This document shows, one piece after another, positions 1 through 10,675 of a stretch of 24,405 nt of DNA. Location of the stretch: NCBI GenBank assembly GCA_035293845.1, contig DATGMB010000064.1, positions 1-24,405 on the forward strand. Direction: 5' to 3'. The stretch's first letter is position 1; the number at the start of each line of letters is the position of its first letter. Source of the stretch: DATGMB01 sp035293845 (GTDB lineage: Bacteria; Acidobacteriota; Terriglobia; Bryobacterales; Bryobacteraceae). Below the pieces are notes generated by a model that had not been told where the DNA came from, ran no database searches, and was given only the letters and a program-made list of their open reading frames with translations. The translations under genes were made by a program, and so were the position numbers.

Positions 1-663
1 CAGGGGAAACTGCGGGGCGTGGCGCGGCGGGCGCGGCGTCCCAAGAACCGGTTCGGGGCGGGGCTGGAGCGGTTGTCGCACGTGCGGATCGAGTATTTTC
101 AGACCGAGACGCGCGAGCTGGTGAATCTGGATTCCTGCGAGCTGATCCAATCGCAATTCGGCCTGGTTTCCGATTACCAGGCCGGCGTGGCGCTCGATTA
201 CTTCGCGGAGGTTTCCGAGCAGATGCTGCCCGCCGCGGAGCCGAACGAAAAGTTTTTCCGCCTGCTGCTGGCGGTACTGGAATCGATGCGCTCGGGCGGG
301 ACGGGCGCGGCCGAACGGGCGGTGAATTATTTCTCGCTGTGGGCGGTGCGCCTCTCCGGGTGGCTCCCGGATCTGCATGTTTGCCTCGGCTGCGGCAGCG
401 TGCTGGACGATCCGGACCATCCGGAGCGGGCGTTTTTCAGCCGCGGACAGGCGGGCCTGACGTGCGCCCACTGCCGGCGCGCCCTGGGCGGCGGGAACAG
501 TTGGGAATTGACCGCGGAATCGCGGGCTCTGGCGGCGGAAATGCTGCGCCGTCCGGTCGGGCAGGTGGCCGGGGCCGGAGCCGACTTGCGGCGGTTCCTG
601 GTGCAGCAGATCGAGTCGCACGTGGAACGGAGACTGGTAACGGCGAAAATGTTCGAAAGTTGA
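1..663 (+). CDS. recO: DNA repair protein RecO, 5'-truncated by the window edge
   Basis: RecO helps RecR load RecA onto SSB-coated single-stranded DNA in the RecFOR gap-repair pathway. The frame is open from base 1, where it reads QGKLRGVARRARRPKNRFG, a typical stretch just after the RecO N-terminal OB fold, so the start codon and most of the OB domain lie to the left of the window. The rest is the helical RecO domain with a C-terminal zinc-finger pair, CLGC and CAHC, about 30 residues apart. An apparent GTG start at base 19 is only an internal codon. The gene lies upstream of glyQ-glyS, a neighbourhood I recall as common for RecO. Identification is by recognisable family sequence and gene order. 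Confidence 0.9.
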   Translation, partial: QGKLRGVARRARRPKNRFGAGLERLSHVRIEYFQTETRELVNLDSCELIQSQFGLVSDYQAGVALDYFAEVSEQMLPAAEPNEKFFRLLLAVLESMRSGGTGAAERAVNYFSLWAVRLSGWLPDLHVCLGCGSVLDDPDHPERAFFSRGQAGLTCAHCRRALGGGNSWELTAESRALAAEMLRRPVGQVAGAGADLRRFLVQQIESHVERRLVTAKMFES

Positions 664-737
664 GGAGACAGGGAACCAGGAGACAGGAGTCAGGAGCGGC
701 GGAAGCCTCGACCTCCTGAATTCTGTCTCCTGACTCC
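664..737. repeat. Heptamer-based inverted repeat between recO and glyQ
   Basis: The recO-glyQ gap is filled with 7-base units of the form GGAGNCA. On the left they read GGAGACA (664-670), an 8-base variant, GGAGACA (679-685), GGAGTCA (686-692) and GGAG (693-696). The right side at 712-737 carries the same units in inverted orientation, including GAATTCA. GGAGTCAGGAG (686-696) is perfectly complementary to 727-737, so the RNA could form a hairpin. A second copy of this architecture lies at 18021-18114. It begins directly at the recO stop codon and ends 18 bp before the glyQ start. Confidence 0.75.
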
Positions 738-755
738 CGCCCCCGCCAAAAAGTA

Positions 756-1664
756 ATGCAATCTTTTCAAGACATCATCTTCAAGCTGAAGCGCTACTGG
801 GCCGACCGGGGATGCATTATCCAGGAGCCCTACGATGTCGAGGTCGGCGCCGGCACCATGTGCCCGGAAACCTTCCTCCGCGTGCTCGGCCCCAAGCCGT
901 ACCGCGTCGCTTATGTCCAGCCCAGCCGCCGGCCGGCCGATGGCCGCTACGGCGACAACCCCAACCGGCTGTACAAGCATCAGCAGCTCCAGGTCATTCT
1001 GAAGCCCTCGCCCGATGACATCATCGAGCAGTACCTCGGGAGCCTCGAAGCCATCGGTATCGATTTGCGCGTGCACGATATCAAGTTCGAAGAGGACAAC
1101 TGGGAAGCCCCCACGCTCGGCGCCTGGGGTATCGGCTGGCAGGTCATGCTGGACGGGCTCGAAATCACCCAGTTCACCTATTTTCAGCAGTGCGGCGGCA
1201 TCGACCTCGACGTCGTCCCCGCCGAGATCACCTACGGCCTGGAGCGCCTCACCGCCTTTCTGCAGGTGAAGGACAGCGTCTACGAGATCGACTGGACCGA
1301 CCGCTTCACCTACCGCGACGTCCGGTACCTCGACGAGCTGCAATATTCGGTGTACAACTTCGAGCTCGCCGATGTCCCCACGCTCTGGAAACTCTTCGAC
1401 CTGCACGAGGCCGAGGCCGCCCGCCTCATCGCAATGTACGATCCCAAATCGCCGGAAAAGCAGCGCTTCCCGCTGCTCGCCGCCTACGACCAGGTGCTCA
1501 AGTGCTCCAACCTGTTTAATACGCTCGATGCCCGCGGCGCCATCAGCGTGACCGAGCGCGTCGGCATCATCGGACGGGTGCGCAAGCTCGCGGTCGGCGT
1601 CGCCGGGGCCTGGGCCGATCAGCAGTTCGCGGGCGGCGAGCCGTCGCAGGCGGTGGCGCAATGA
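756..1664 (+). CDS. glyQ: Glycyl-tRNA synthetase alpha subunit
   Basis: This is the catalytic alpha subunit of the bacterial alpha2-beta2 glycyl-tRNA synthetase, which charges tRNA-Gly using ATP in the cytoplasm. At 302 residues it has the usual family length. The N-terminus (MQSFQDIIFKLKRYWADRGC) and the class II core segments QPSRRPADGRYGDNPNR and YLGSLEAIGIDLRVHDIKFE are diagnostic of GlyQ. The stop overlaps the glyS start (ATGA), so the two subunits are probably translationally coupled, fitting their stoichiometric complex. No good Shine-Dalgarno sequence precedes the ATG; the upstream gap is mostly the heptamer repeat. Identification is near certain. Confidence 0.97.
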   Translation: MQSFQDIIFKLKRYWADRGCIIQEPYDVEVGAGTMCPETFLRVLGPKPYRVAYVQPSRRPADGRYGDNPNRLYKHQQLQVILKPSPDDIIEQYLGSLEAIGIDLRVHDIKFEEDNWEAPTLGAWGIGWQVMLDGLEITQFTYFQQCGGIDLDVVPAEITYGLERLTAFLQVKDSVYEIDWTDRFTYRDVRYLDELQYSVYNFELADVPTLWKLFDLHEAEAARLIAMYDPKSPEKQRFPLLAAYDQVLKCSNLFNTLDARGAISVTERVGIIGRVRKLAVGVAGAWADQQFAGGEPSQAVAQ

Positions 1665-3595
1665 GCCTGCCCTTCCTGCTCGAAATCGGCACCGAGGAGA
1701 TCCCCGATTGGATGATCCCGGGCGCTCTCGAGAACCTGCGCCTGAATTTTGAAAAGCTCGACATCCCGCACGAGACGGTCACAATGGACGCCACGCCGCG
1801 CCGTCTCGTCCTGCGCGCCGAGGGCCTGCCCGAGCGTCAGGCGGACCGCGAGGAGCGCATCCAGGGGCCGGCGAAGTCCGCCCCCGCGCAGGCCGTCGCC
1901 GGCTTCGCGCGCAAGCACGGCGTGAGCCCCGCCGACCTCACCACCGAAAGAACGGCCAAGGGCGAATACTACGTTTTCGTCAAGAAGGTGCGGGGCCGCC
2001 GCACGCTGGACATCCTGGCCGAAGGCCTTCCCGGCGCCATCCTGGGCATCTACTTCCCGAAAACCATGTACTGGGCCGGCAAGGGCGGCCCGCGGTTCAT
2101 TCGCCCGATCCGCTGGCTGGTGGCGCTGCTGGGCGGGGACATCGTGCCTTTTGAGATCGCCGGCGTCCGCTCCGGCGCTCTGACCAGCGGCCACCGCCGC
2201 CTCGGCGCGCGCGAAGTCGCGGTCACCACGGCTGACTACGAACAGCGTCTCCGGGACCACTACGTGATCCTCTCCGCGGAAGAGCGGCGCAACCGGATCT
2301 CGAACGAGCTCGCGGGCGTCCGGGTCAAGCCGGACCCGGCGCTGCTCGATACCCTCGTCTACCTCACCGAGTATCCGACCCCCATCACCGGGCGCTTTGA
2401 CGAGCAATTCCTGGAGCTGCCCGAAGAGGTGCTCGTCACCGTAATGCGGCACCACCAGAAGTATTTTTCAGTGGAAGATGCCGAAGGGCGCCTCGCGCCG
2501 CAGTTCGTGGCGGTGATGAACATTCCGTCCGACCCCGAGGGCTTCGTGCGCCGCGGCAACGAGCGCGTCCTCCGCGCCCGTTTCAACGACGCCCGCTTCT
2601 TCTGGGAGACGGACCAGAAGAAGCCGCTGCGGGATCGCGTGGCGGACCTGGCCCACGTCACCTTCCAGGCCAAGCTCGGCACATACCTGGAGAAGACCCG
2701 CCGTATGCAGGCGCTGGCCGAGCGGCTGGGCGGCGATGCCCACGCGGTGCGCGCCGCCGAGCTTTCGAAGTGCGATCTCACCACCGAACTGGTCAAGGAA
2801 TTCACCGAGCTGCAGGGCGTGGTGGGCGGTCTTTACGCCCGCGCGCAGGGCGAACCGGAGCCGGTCTGGCAGGCGATCTACGATCAGTACAAGCCGGAGA
2901 GCATGGAGGATTCCATTCCCCGCAGCCGCACCGGCCAGATCGTGGCGCTCGCCGATAAGCTCGACACGCTGCGCGGCTGTTTCGCCGTCGGCCTGATCCC
3001 CAGCGGCTCCCGCGATCCCTTTGCGCTCCGCCGCGCGGCGCAGGGCGTCGTCAAGATCCTTGTCGAGGGCAGGCTGGCGGAGATCGATCTCGCCGATTAC
3101 ATCGACACGCCGGCCCTGGGCGAGTTTTTCGACGACCGCATCCGCTACTACTTCCGCGACATTCGCGGCTTCGCCTACGACGAAGTCAATGCCGCCATGG
3201 CCACCGGCGCGCGCCGGCTGGTCGATCTCGAAGCCCGCCTGGTTCGTATTCAGAACCTCCGCTCCAGCCCGGATTTCGAGCCCCTGGCGGCCAGCTTCAA
3301 ACGCATCCGCAACATTCTGGAGCAGGCCGGATTCCACGAGGCCGGAAAGGTCGACGAATCGCTCCTCGAAGCCGGCCCGGAGCGCAATCTTTACGAGGAA
3401 TACCGCCGCATTGCCGGCCAGCCCATCGAGACCGTGATCTCGCGCCTTCGTCCGAAGGTCGACCTGTTCTTCGACAAGATTCTCGTAAACGCGCCGGACG
3501 CCCGCGTCCGGCAAAACCGCTTGACGCTGCTCAATACGCTACGCGCGGAGTTTTCCAAGGTAGCGGACTTTTCGGAAATCGTCACCCATTCATAG
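1661..3595 (+). CDS. glyS: Glycyl-tRNA synthetase beta subunit
   Basis: This is the beta subunit of the tetrameric glycyl-tRNA synthetase; it binds tRNA-Gly and is needed for aminoacylation by GlyQ. The start LPFLLEIGTEEIPDWMIPGA and the segment EVLVTVMRHHQKYFSVED are characteristic of GlyS, and the C-terminal part is the DALR-type anticodon-binding region. At 644 residues it is somewhat shorter than the roughly 690 typical of proteobacterial GlyS, but no domain is obviously missing. The ATG overlaps the glyQ stop by 4 bp. The TAG stop at 3593-3595 lies within the AGGAG that serves ppdK, 15 bp upstream of that gene, indicating one transcript. Confidence 0.96.
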   Translation: MSLPFLLEIGTEEIPDWMIPGALENLRLNFEKLDIPHETVTMDATPRRLVLRAEGLPERQADREERIQGPAKSAPAQAVAGFARKHGVSPADLTTERTAKGEYYVFVKKVRGRRTLDILAEGLPGAILGIYFPKTMYWAGKGGPRFIRPIRWLVALLGGDIVPFEIAGVRSGALTSGHRRLGAREVAVTTADYEQRLRDHYVILSAEERRNRISNELAGVRVKPDPALLDTLVYLTEYPTPITGRFDEQFLELPEEVLVTVMRHHQKYFSVEDAEGRLAPQFVAVMNIPSDPEGFVRRGNERVLRARFNDARFFWETDQKKPLRDRVADLAHVTFQAKLGTYLEKTRRMQALAERLGGDAHAVRAAELSKCDLTTELVKEFTELQGVVGGLYARAQGEPEPVWQAIYDQYKPESMEDSIPRSRTGQIVALADKLDTLRGCFAVGLIPSGSRDPFALRRAAQGVVKILVEGRLAEIDLADYIDTPALGEFFDDRIRYYFRDIRGFAYDEVNAAMATGARRLVDLEARLVRIQNLRSSPDFEPLAASFKRIRNILEQAGFHEAGKVDESLLEAGPERNLYEEYRRIAGQPIETVISRLRPKVDLFFDKILVNAPDARVRQNRLTLLNTLRAEFSKVADFSEIVTHS

Positions 3596-3610
3596 GAGAA
3601 AAACAATCGC

Positions 3611-6355
<2,745 letters not shown>

Positions 6356-6404
6356 CCCCCCGGGGCACGCCCATGGCTTGCCCCAATCTACACTTCGCAG
6401 AAAG

Positions 6405-6434
6405 AAAACGCCGCGGGATTGCCCGCGGCGTTTT
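6405..6434 (+). terminator. Intrinsic terminator after ppdK, probably bidirectional
   Basis: A perfect 13-bp stem, AAAACGCCGCGGG (6405-6417) with CCCGCGGCGTTTT (6422-6434), closes a 4-base loop, and T-rich sequence follows to 6440. It is about 50 bp after the ppdK stop. The A run on the left means the same hairpin could also work on the minus strand. Confidence 0.85.
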
Positions 6435-6479
6435 CATTTTCGTCCGTCCACACCGCGTATTTTCCGGCAGCGGCGCAAG

Positions 6480-6509
6480 AAAAAGGGCTGCGGCGTTTAG
6501 CCGCAGCCC
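6480..6509 (-). terminator. Intrinsic terminator for the minus-strand PEP-CTERM gene
   Basis: A perfect 10-bp stem, GGGCTGCGGC (6485-6494) with GCCGCAGCCC (6500-6509), closes a 5-base loop. On the minus strand it is followed by a run of five T (6480-6484). It lies about 35 bp beyond the stop codon of the 6544-8031 gene. The converging genes therefore each have their own terminator. Confidence 0.8.
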
Positions 6510-6543
6510 GCTATTGGAGATTCAGTTTAAAGCTCGAAGGGAG

Positions 6544-8031
6544 CTACGCCCGGTTCAGCCGCTTGCGCCGCACCAGCAGGCCGAGGCCCAACAGAGCGCC
6601 GCCCACCAGCGACATGGTCATCGGCTCGGGAGTCCCGATCGTGATCAGCAGGTTCGAAACGTGCGTCTGGCCGCCGGTGGTCGAGGACAGGTCCACCGTA
6701 TCGGTGATGAACACCGGCGCGTTGATGTGCAGGCCCGCGCTGCTGGAGCCGGAAGTGGTCGGGTATTGGTAGTTCTGAAGGGCGAAATCCGAGGCGCCGG
6801 CGGTGCTTCCGGCCTTCGCTGTCACGCTGATGCAGGCTGAGAGCGGAGTGCACCCGCCGCCGGCCGGCTGGGGAGATGTGCCGCTGGTGCCGCCGGTCTC
6901 CGAGGTCGAGAAGGAGGTGATCGTGCTCGGCACGGACACCTCGAAGGCAAGCGTGAAGTTCACGTCCGCGACGCCCAGAGTATCGGTTCCGGGAAGTACG
7001 AACTGGAATCCGTTCCCTTGGGGGGTAACCGTAATCTGGCTGGCCGTATTGGCATCGCTGGCGTTCGCCAGGCCGCCGCCATTCGAGTTGTTGTTGATCG
7101 TGTACGTGAAATTCGAGAACAGGTAGTTGCCGATGTTGCAACTATAACCGCCCGCGGTGTAAGTGCTCAGGGGATTGGAGGCGCACAGCGTGTTGGCGTG
7201 TGCGCTGCCCGATGCCAGCACCAGAGCCGCAGCTACTGCCAGCAGCCCCATCGCCTTTTTGCGCCGCGCCAACAGAATGACCAGGCCCAGGCCGGCCGCC
7301 GTCAGCACGAATGGTCCCGGCTCCGGTCCCTGCGTGTAAGTCACCAGATCGGTAATGGCGTTGGTAGTGACCGAGCTCGTATTCGAGACTGCCCGAACAT
7401 AGAGGTGATCGTCCTTGCTGAGGGTTACGCCCGTGGCGGTCCAGCCGCTGGATGTGCTCGAGTAGTCCTGGTTGGTGCCGCTGTTGGCCGTAATGACGAT
7501 CGGGTTCAGGCTGTTGTTGCTCTGATCGGTCAGGCTTTCGGACAACTGATCGTAGGAGCAGGAGGTACTGCAACCGTCGCTGCCGTCCACGATCGTCGTG
7601 TTCAGGTCCGCGTTCGCGCTCGAGAAGTGGTACAGCGGGTTTGTGCCCGGAACGAAAGCGGCGGCGATCAGAATGTTGATGTCCGCGCTGAACGTCAGGT
7701 ACGGCGGCTGGCTCGTCGCGGTCGAATTGTTCACGTTCCAGGTCGTGCTGTTGGTGGGCGAAAACGTGAAGCCCGTGGCGACGCCGAGCTGCCCGTTACC
7801 CACGATCGTGACGGCAATATTGTTGTAGTTGCCCGCGAAGCTCCCCTGGAAGAATGTGGATCCGAACGTGAACAGATCGTTACCGACAGCGCAGGTCTGA
7901 CCGGCATATCCTGCGGCTGTTTGGGTGAGGGAACTGCATTGGATTGGGCTGGCGTAGACCGCCTGTCCTCCGAAAATGGCTCCTGCCAGGAATACCAAAG
8001 CGGAGCTCTTCATCTTATTCAACGTGAACAC
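6544..8031 (-). CDS. Double PEP-CTERM secreted protein (two PEP-CTERM proteins fused in frame)
   Basis: PEP-CTERM proteins are exported by Sec, then held and processed at a C-terminal PEP-helix-RRK tripartite tail by an exosortase. This frame holds two such proteins in a row. Half 1 has a signal peptide (MKSSALVFLAGAIFGG..) and a secreted Ser/Thr/Asn-rich domain. Its sorting tail is GPEPGPFVLTAAGLGL followed by RRKK, at about residues 235-260. Directly after it, with no stop, comes a second signal peptide starting MGLLAVAAALVLAS, with likely cleavage after SAHA. Half 2 is a related domain ending GTPEPMTMSLVGGALLGLGL and RRKR. Both halves begin with Cys-X14-Cys-X-(V/I)-G-N. I chose the GTG at 8031 because GGAGG (8038-8042) lies 6 bp upstream; the ATG at 8013 is 24 bp from it, and the TTG at 8037 abuts it. 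No exosortase gene is present nearby. The function of the exported domains is unknown. Confidence 0.85.
   Translation of the reverse strand: MFTLNKMKSSALVFLAGAIFGGQAVYASPIQCSSLTQTAAGYAGQTCAVGNDLFTFGSTFFQGSFAGNYNNIAVTIVGNGQLGVATGFTFSPTNSTTWNVNNSTATSQPPYLTFSADINILIAAAFVPGTNPLYHFSSANADLNTTIVDGSDGCSTSCSYDQLSESLTDQSNNSLNPIVITANSGTNQDYSSTSSGWTATGVTLSKDDHLYVRAVSNTSSVTTNAITDLVTYTQGPEPGPFVLTAAGLGLVILLARRKKAMGLLAVAAALVLASGSAHANTLCASNPLSTYTAGGYSCNIGNYLFSNFTYTINNNSNGGGLANASDANTASQITVTPQGNGFQFVLPGTDTLGVADVNFTLAFEVSVPSTITSFSTSETGGTSGTSPQPAGGGCTPLSACISVTAKAGSTAGASDFALQNYQYPTTSGSSSAGLHINAPVFITDTVDLSSTTGGQTHVSNLLITIGTPEPMTMSLVGGALLGLGLLVRRKRLNRA
7195..7326 (-). other. Fusion junction: PEP-CTERM tail 1 followed by internal signal peptide
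   Basis: Codons 7252-7326 encode the first PEP motif, a hydrophobic helix and ARRKKA. Codons 7195-7251 encode a second hydrophobic segment beginning at an in-frame Met and ending in a signal-peptidase-like SAHA site. The short basic loop between the two helices would sit in the cytoplasm, giving a consistent out-in-out topology. The internal ATG at 7251 has no convincing ribosome-binding site in front of it. Confidence 0.75.
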
Positions 8032-8093
8032 TGACAACCTCCGATCAACGAGAACCTCCGTAGATTGATGCCCAACTATGGTTAGACCCCTGT

Positions 8094-8122
8094 ATGGTAC
8101 GACAGTCCACAGGGTGAATCAA
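8094..8122 (-). promoter_or_regulatory. Candidate sigma-70-type promoter of the PEP-CTERM gene
   Basis: On the minus strand TTGATT (8117-8122) and TACCAT (8094-8099) are separated by 17 bp, close to the consensus -35/-10 arrangement. It lies about 60 bp upstream of the GTG start. The remaining sequence up to the protease stop at 8223 holds a weak inverted repeat, CCCTGAA/TTCAGGG (8133-8156), that might end protease transcription. No other gene is seen in this gap. Confidence 0.35.
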
Positions 8123-8222
8123 GAAATTTGAGCCCTGAAATACGGTCCGTTCAGGGACCCTGGTCCCAGTACCCATGGGACTTCAGCCTTCCGGCAGATA
8201 TCAGGACAAGTTGTTGAGCCGA

Positions 8223-9509
8223 TTAACAAATAAGGTCTTCCCGGCCAATTTTGAAATCTTCCAGGTTTCCCAAAATCGTGAGGGCGATCTGACGCGGGTC
8301 GAAGAACGTCTGGGCGATCCGTTGGACATCGTCCGCGGTTACCGCCTCGATGCTTTCTACTAACTCGTCTAAGGTAAAGAACCGGCTGAAATACATTTCC
8401 TGCCGCGCCAGATTCGACATCCGGCTGGACGTCGATTCCAGGCTCAGCATCAGCGAGCCTTTCAGGTGGTCCTTGGCCCGCCGCAACTCCTCCGCGGTCA
8501 CCGGCTCCTGCTTGAGCTGGCGGAATTCGTTGGTGATCGACTCCACCACCTGGCGCGCCGATTCGACCGACGTGCCCGCGTAAATCGAAAGGCAACCCGT
8601 GTCTCTGTAAGGATTTAACTCGGAAAAGACCGCATAAGCCAAGCCCTGCCGCTCGCGGATATTTTGAAACAGGCGCGAGCTCATTCCGCCGCCCAGCAGC
8701 GTGTTCAGCACATAGCAGGCGAACCGCTCATGATGCGGCAGGGGGTACGAGGGCACCCCCAGGCAGAGGTGTACCTGCTCCAACGCCTTCTTGTTGCGCA
8801 GCGCGATTCGAGCATGGGTCGCCGGGGTTTGGTCCGGTGGCTGGGGCGGCGAGGGCGGCAGCGTTTCGAAATATTGACGGACTAGCTCCACAAGCCGGTG
8901 GTGGGTTAAATTGCCCGCGGCCGTCACGATCAGGTTCGACGGCGCATACACGGATTCGTAGTACTGCCGGATCATCGGCTGGTCGAAGCGCTTCACCGTC
9001 TGCGGCGTACCCAGGATCGGCTTCCCCAGCGGATGGTCCTTCCAGAAGTTGGAGGAGAAGATCTCGTGGACCAGGTAGTCCGGGCTGTCCGCCTCCATCT
9101 TGATCTCTTCGAGGATGACGCCCTTTTCCTTCTCGATATCCTCCTCGCGGAACACCGGATGCAGCACCAAGTCGGCGAGTACGTCGAAGGCCTGCGCCAG
9201 GTGTTCGTCGAGCACTTTGGTGTTGAAGCAGACCAGTTCCTTCGCCGTGAATGCGTCCAGGTTTCCGCCGATCGAATCCACCGAGCGCGCGATGTCCTCG
9301 GCCGACCGGCTGGTCGTCCCCTTGAACAGCATGTGCTCGATGAAATGCGAAATCCCGTTCTGCTCCGGGGTTTCCCGCCGCGATCCTGTGCCGACCCAGA
9401 TTCCTACCGAAACCGACCGCACGTGCGGCATGGATTCGCTGATCACGCGCACGCCGTTCTCGAGCGTGGTCATTTCGATTTCTCGAACCGGGTTGATGGT
9501 GGACGTCAT
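8223..9509 (-). CDS. M16 family zinc peptidase (processing-peptidase-like)
   Basis: This belongs to the insulinase/pitrilysin (M16) family, short single-unit type resembling mitochondrial processing peptidase beta and bacterial YmxG/PqqL-like proteins. Counting from the ATG at 9509 it has 428 residues. The inverted zinc motif HFIEH is at residues 55-59 inside SHFIEHMLFKGT, and the third-ligand Glu is expected downstream around EEDIEKEKGVILEEIKME. The C-terminal half has the second M16 domain with GLAYAVFSELNPYRDTG. There is no signal peptide, so a cytoplasmic location is likely. The frame stays open to 9605, but that extension looks non-native; neither the ATG at 9509 nor that at 9473 has a clear Shine-Dalgarno sequence. 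Substrate unknown. It diverges from rlmN. Confidence 0.9.
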   Translation of the reverse strand: MTSTINPVREIEMTTLENGVRVISESMPHVRSVSVGIWVGTGSRRETPEQNGISHFIEHMLFKGTTSRSAEDIARSVDSIGGNLDAFTAKELVCFNTKVLDEHLAQAFDVLADLVLHPVFREEDIEKEKGVILEEIKMEADSPDYLVHEIFSSNFWKDHPLGKPILGTPQTVKRFDQPMIRQYYESVYAPSNLIVTAAGNLTHHRLVELVRQYFETLPPSPPQPPDQTPATHARIALRNKKALEQVHLCLGVPSYPLPHHERFACYVLNTLLGGGMSSRLFQNIRERQGLAYAVFSELNPYRDTGCLSIYAGTSVESARQVVESITNEFRQLKQEPVTAEELRRAKDHLKGSLMLSLESTSSRMSNLARQEMYFSRFFTLDELVESIEAVTADDVQRIAQTFFDPRQIALTILGNLEDFKIGREDLIC

Positions 9510-9596
9510 GGGGAAAAACCGCGGGCCGCGCGAGCCGTCCGGTACGAACTCCCTACGGGTCGCGGTCCGACTTCTTGTACTCCTGTTGTAGCATCC

Positions 9597-9626
9597 TTGG
9601 GCCATCCCGCGCGAATTCGCTAAACT
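9597..9626 (+). promoter_or_regulatory. Candidate rlmN promoter
   Basis: TTGGGC (9597-9602) and TAAACT (9621-9626) are 18 bp apart, and the rlmN ATG begins only 8 bp after the -10-like box. If real, transcription would start at or next to the start codon. The match to consensus is moderate and could be chance. Confidence 0.25.
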
Positions 9627-9634
9627 GGTATCGG

Positions 9635-10675
9635 ATGTCTCAACCCATTGTCGGCCCCATTATTGGCATGGACATGGCCGACTTGCGGGAGGCCTTGGGC
9701 CCCGGCCAACCGGCTTACCGTGCGCGCCAGCTTTACGATGCTGTATACCGCCGCGGCGCTTCGGATCTCGTTCAAATCACGAATCTTCCCTCGGAACTGC
9801 GCAGCGGTCTCGAATCCCGCCACGGTCTCGGCCTGCCGGCCATAGACCGCATGTACCAGTCGGTCGATGGCACCCGCCGCTATCTTCTCCGGCTCGCCGA
9901 CGGCCGCACGGTCGAAACCGTCCTCATGCCCGAAGGCGAGCGGGACACCATCTGCATTTCGAGCCAGGTCGGCTGCCCGGTCGACTGCAAGTTCTGCATG
10001 ACCGCCCTGCTCGGCCTCGAGCGCAGCCTGACGGCAGGGGAAATCGTCGGCCAGGTACTGCTCGTGTCCGGCGAAAACGGCCTCCGCCGCGATGGCGGCC
10101 GCCTCAACATCGTCATGATGGGCCAGGGCGAGCCGCTGCTCAATCTGCCGAACGTCATCAAGGCGACTCGTATCCTGCTCGATCCGGATGGCTTTGCGCT
10201 CTCGCCCCGCCGCATCACCGTGTCCACATCCGGCATCATTCCCAAGATCGCCGAACTCGGCCGCGAACCCGTGCGGCCCAAGCTCGCCATCTCCCTGAAC
10301 GCTTCGACCGAGGAAATGCGGCGCGAGATCATGCCGATCACGCGCAAATACCATCTCGCGGACCTGATCGAGGCTTGCCGCGCCTACCCGCTCCGGCCCT
10401 GGGAGAAGCTGACCTTCGAGTATGTCCTGCTGGGCGGGGTCAACGACACCGATGCGGACGCGCGCCGGGTCGTGAAGCTGCTCGCGAATCTGAACTGCAA
10501 AGTCAACCTGATCGCGCTGAATCCGGGCCCGGAGATTCCCTACCGTACGCCGGACGCCGCGCGCGTCGAAAGCTTCCAGGCGATCGTGCGCCGTGCCATG
10601 CCCTGTTTCGTCCGGAAGCCCCGCGGGCTCGACATCTACGCCGCCTGCGGCCAGCTCAAGCGCTCAACGCGGTAG
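9635..10675 (+). CDS. rlmN: Dual-specificity RNA methyltransferase RlmN (23S A2503 / tRNA A37)
   Basis: RlmN is a radical-SAM enzyme that makes 2-methyladenosine at 23S rRNA A2503 and, in studied bacteria, at A37 of some tRNAs. Counted from the ATG at 9635 the protein has 346 residues. The iron-sulfur motif CX3CX2C is visible as CPVDCKFC (Cys114, 118, 121). The SAM-binding segment MMGQGEPLLN and the C-terminal resolving Cys338 in RGLDIYAACGQL are also present. The second catalytic Cys is expected N-terminal to the cluster in the methylated-Cys scheme and was not assigned here. No Shine-Dalgarno sequence precedes the start. The 3' end overlaps the converging membrane-protein gene by 12 bp. Confidence 0.96.
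   Translation: MSQPIVGPIIGMDMADLREALGPGQPAYRARQLYDAVYRRGASDLVQITNLPSELRSGLESRHGLGLPAIDRMYQSVDGTRRYLLRLADGRTVETVLMPEGERDTICISSQVGCPVDCKFCMTALLGLERSLTAGEIVGQVLLVSGENGLRRDGGRLNIVMMGQGEPLLNLPNVIKATRILLDPDGFALSPRRITVSTSGIIPKIAELGREPVRPKLAISLNASTEEMRREIMPITRKYHLADLIEACRAYPLRPWEKLTFEYVLLGGVNDTDADARRVVKLLANLNCKVNLIALNPGPEIPYRTPDAARVESFQAIVRRAMPCFVRKPRGLDIYAACGQLKRSTR

Noticed and set aside
690..1661. 323-codon minus-strand open frame opposite glyQ
   Set aside because: Antisense shadow of glyQ in high-GC DNA, with no family signature.
2468..3514. 348-codon minus-strand open frame opposite glyS
   Set aside because: Antisense shadow of glyS; composition as expected from complementary GC-rich codons.
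7018..8034. 338-codon plus-strand open frame opposite the PEP-CTERM gene
   Set aside because: The minus-strand reading has two signal peptides, two PEP-CTERM tails and a ribosome-binding site; the plus reading is Arg/Ala/Val-rich with no motif.
8154..8167. GGGACC-CT-GGTCCC palindrome as protease terminator
   Set aside because: The stem is only 6 bp with a 2-base loop and no T run follows on either strand; too weak to list as a terminator.
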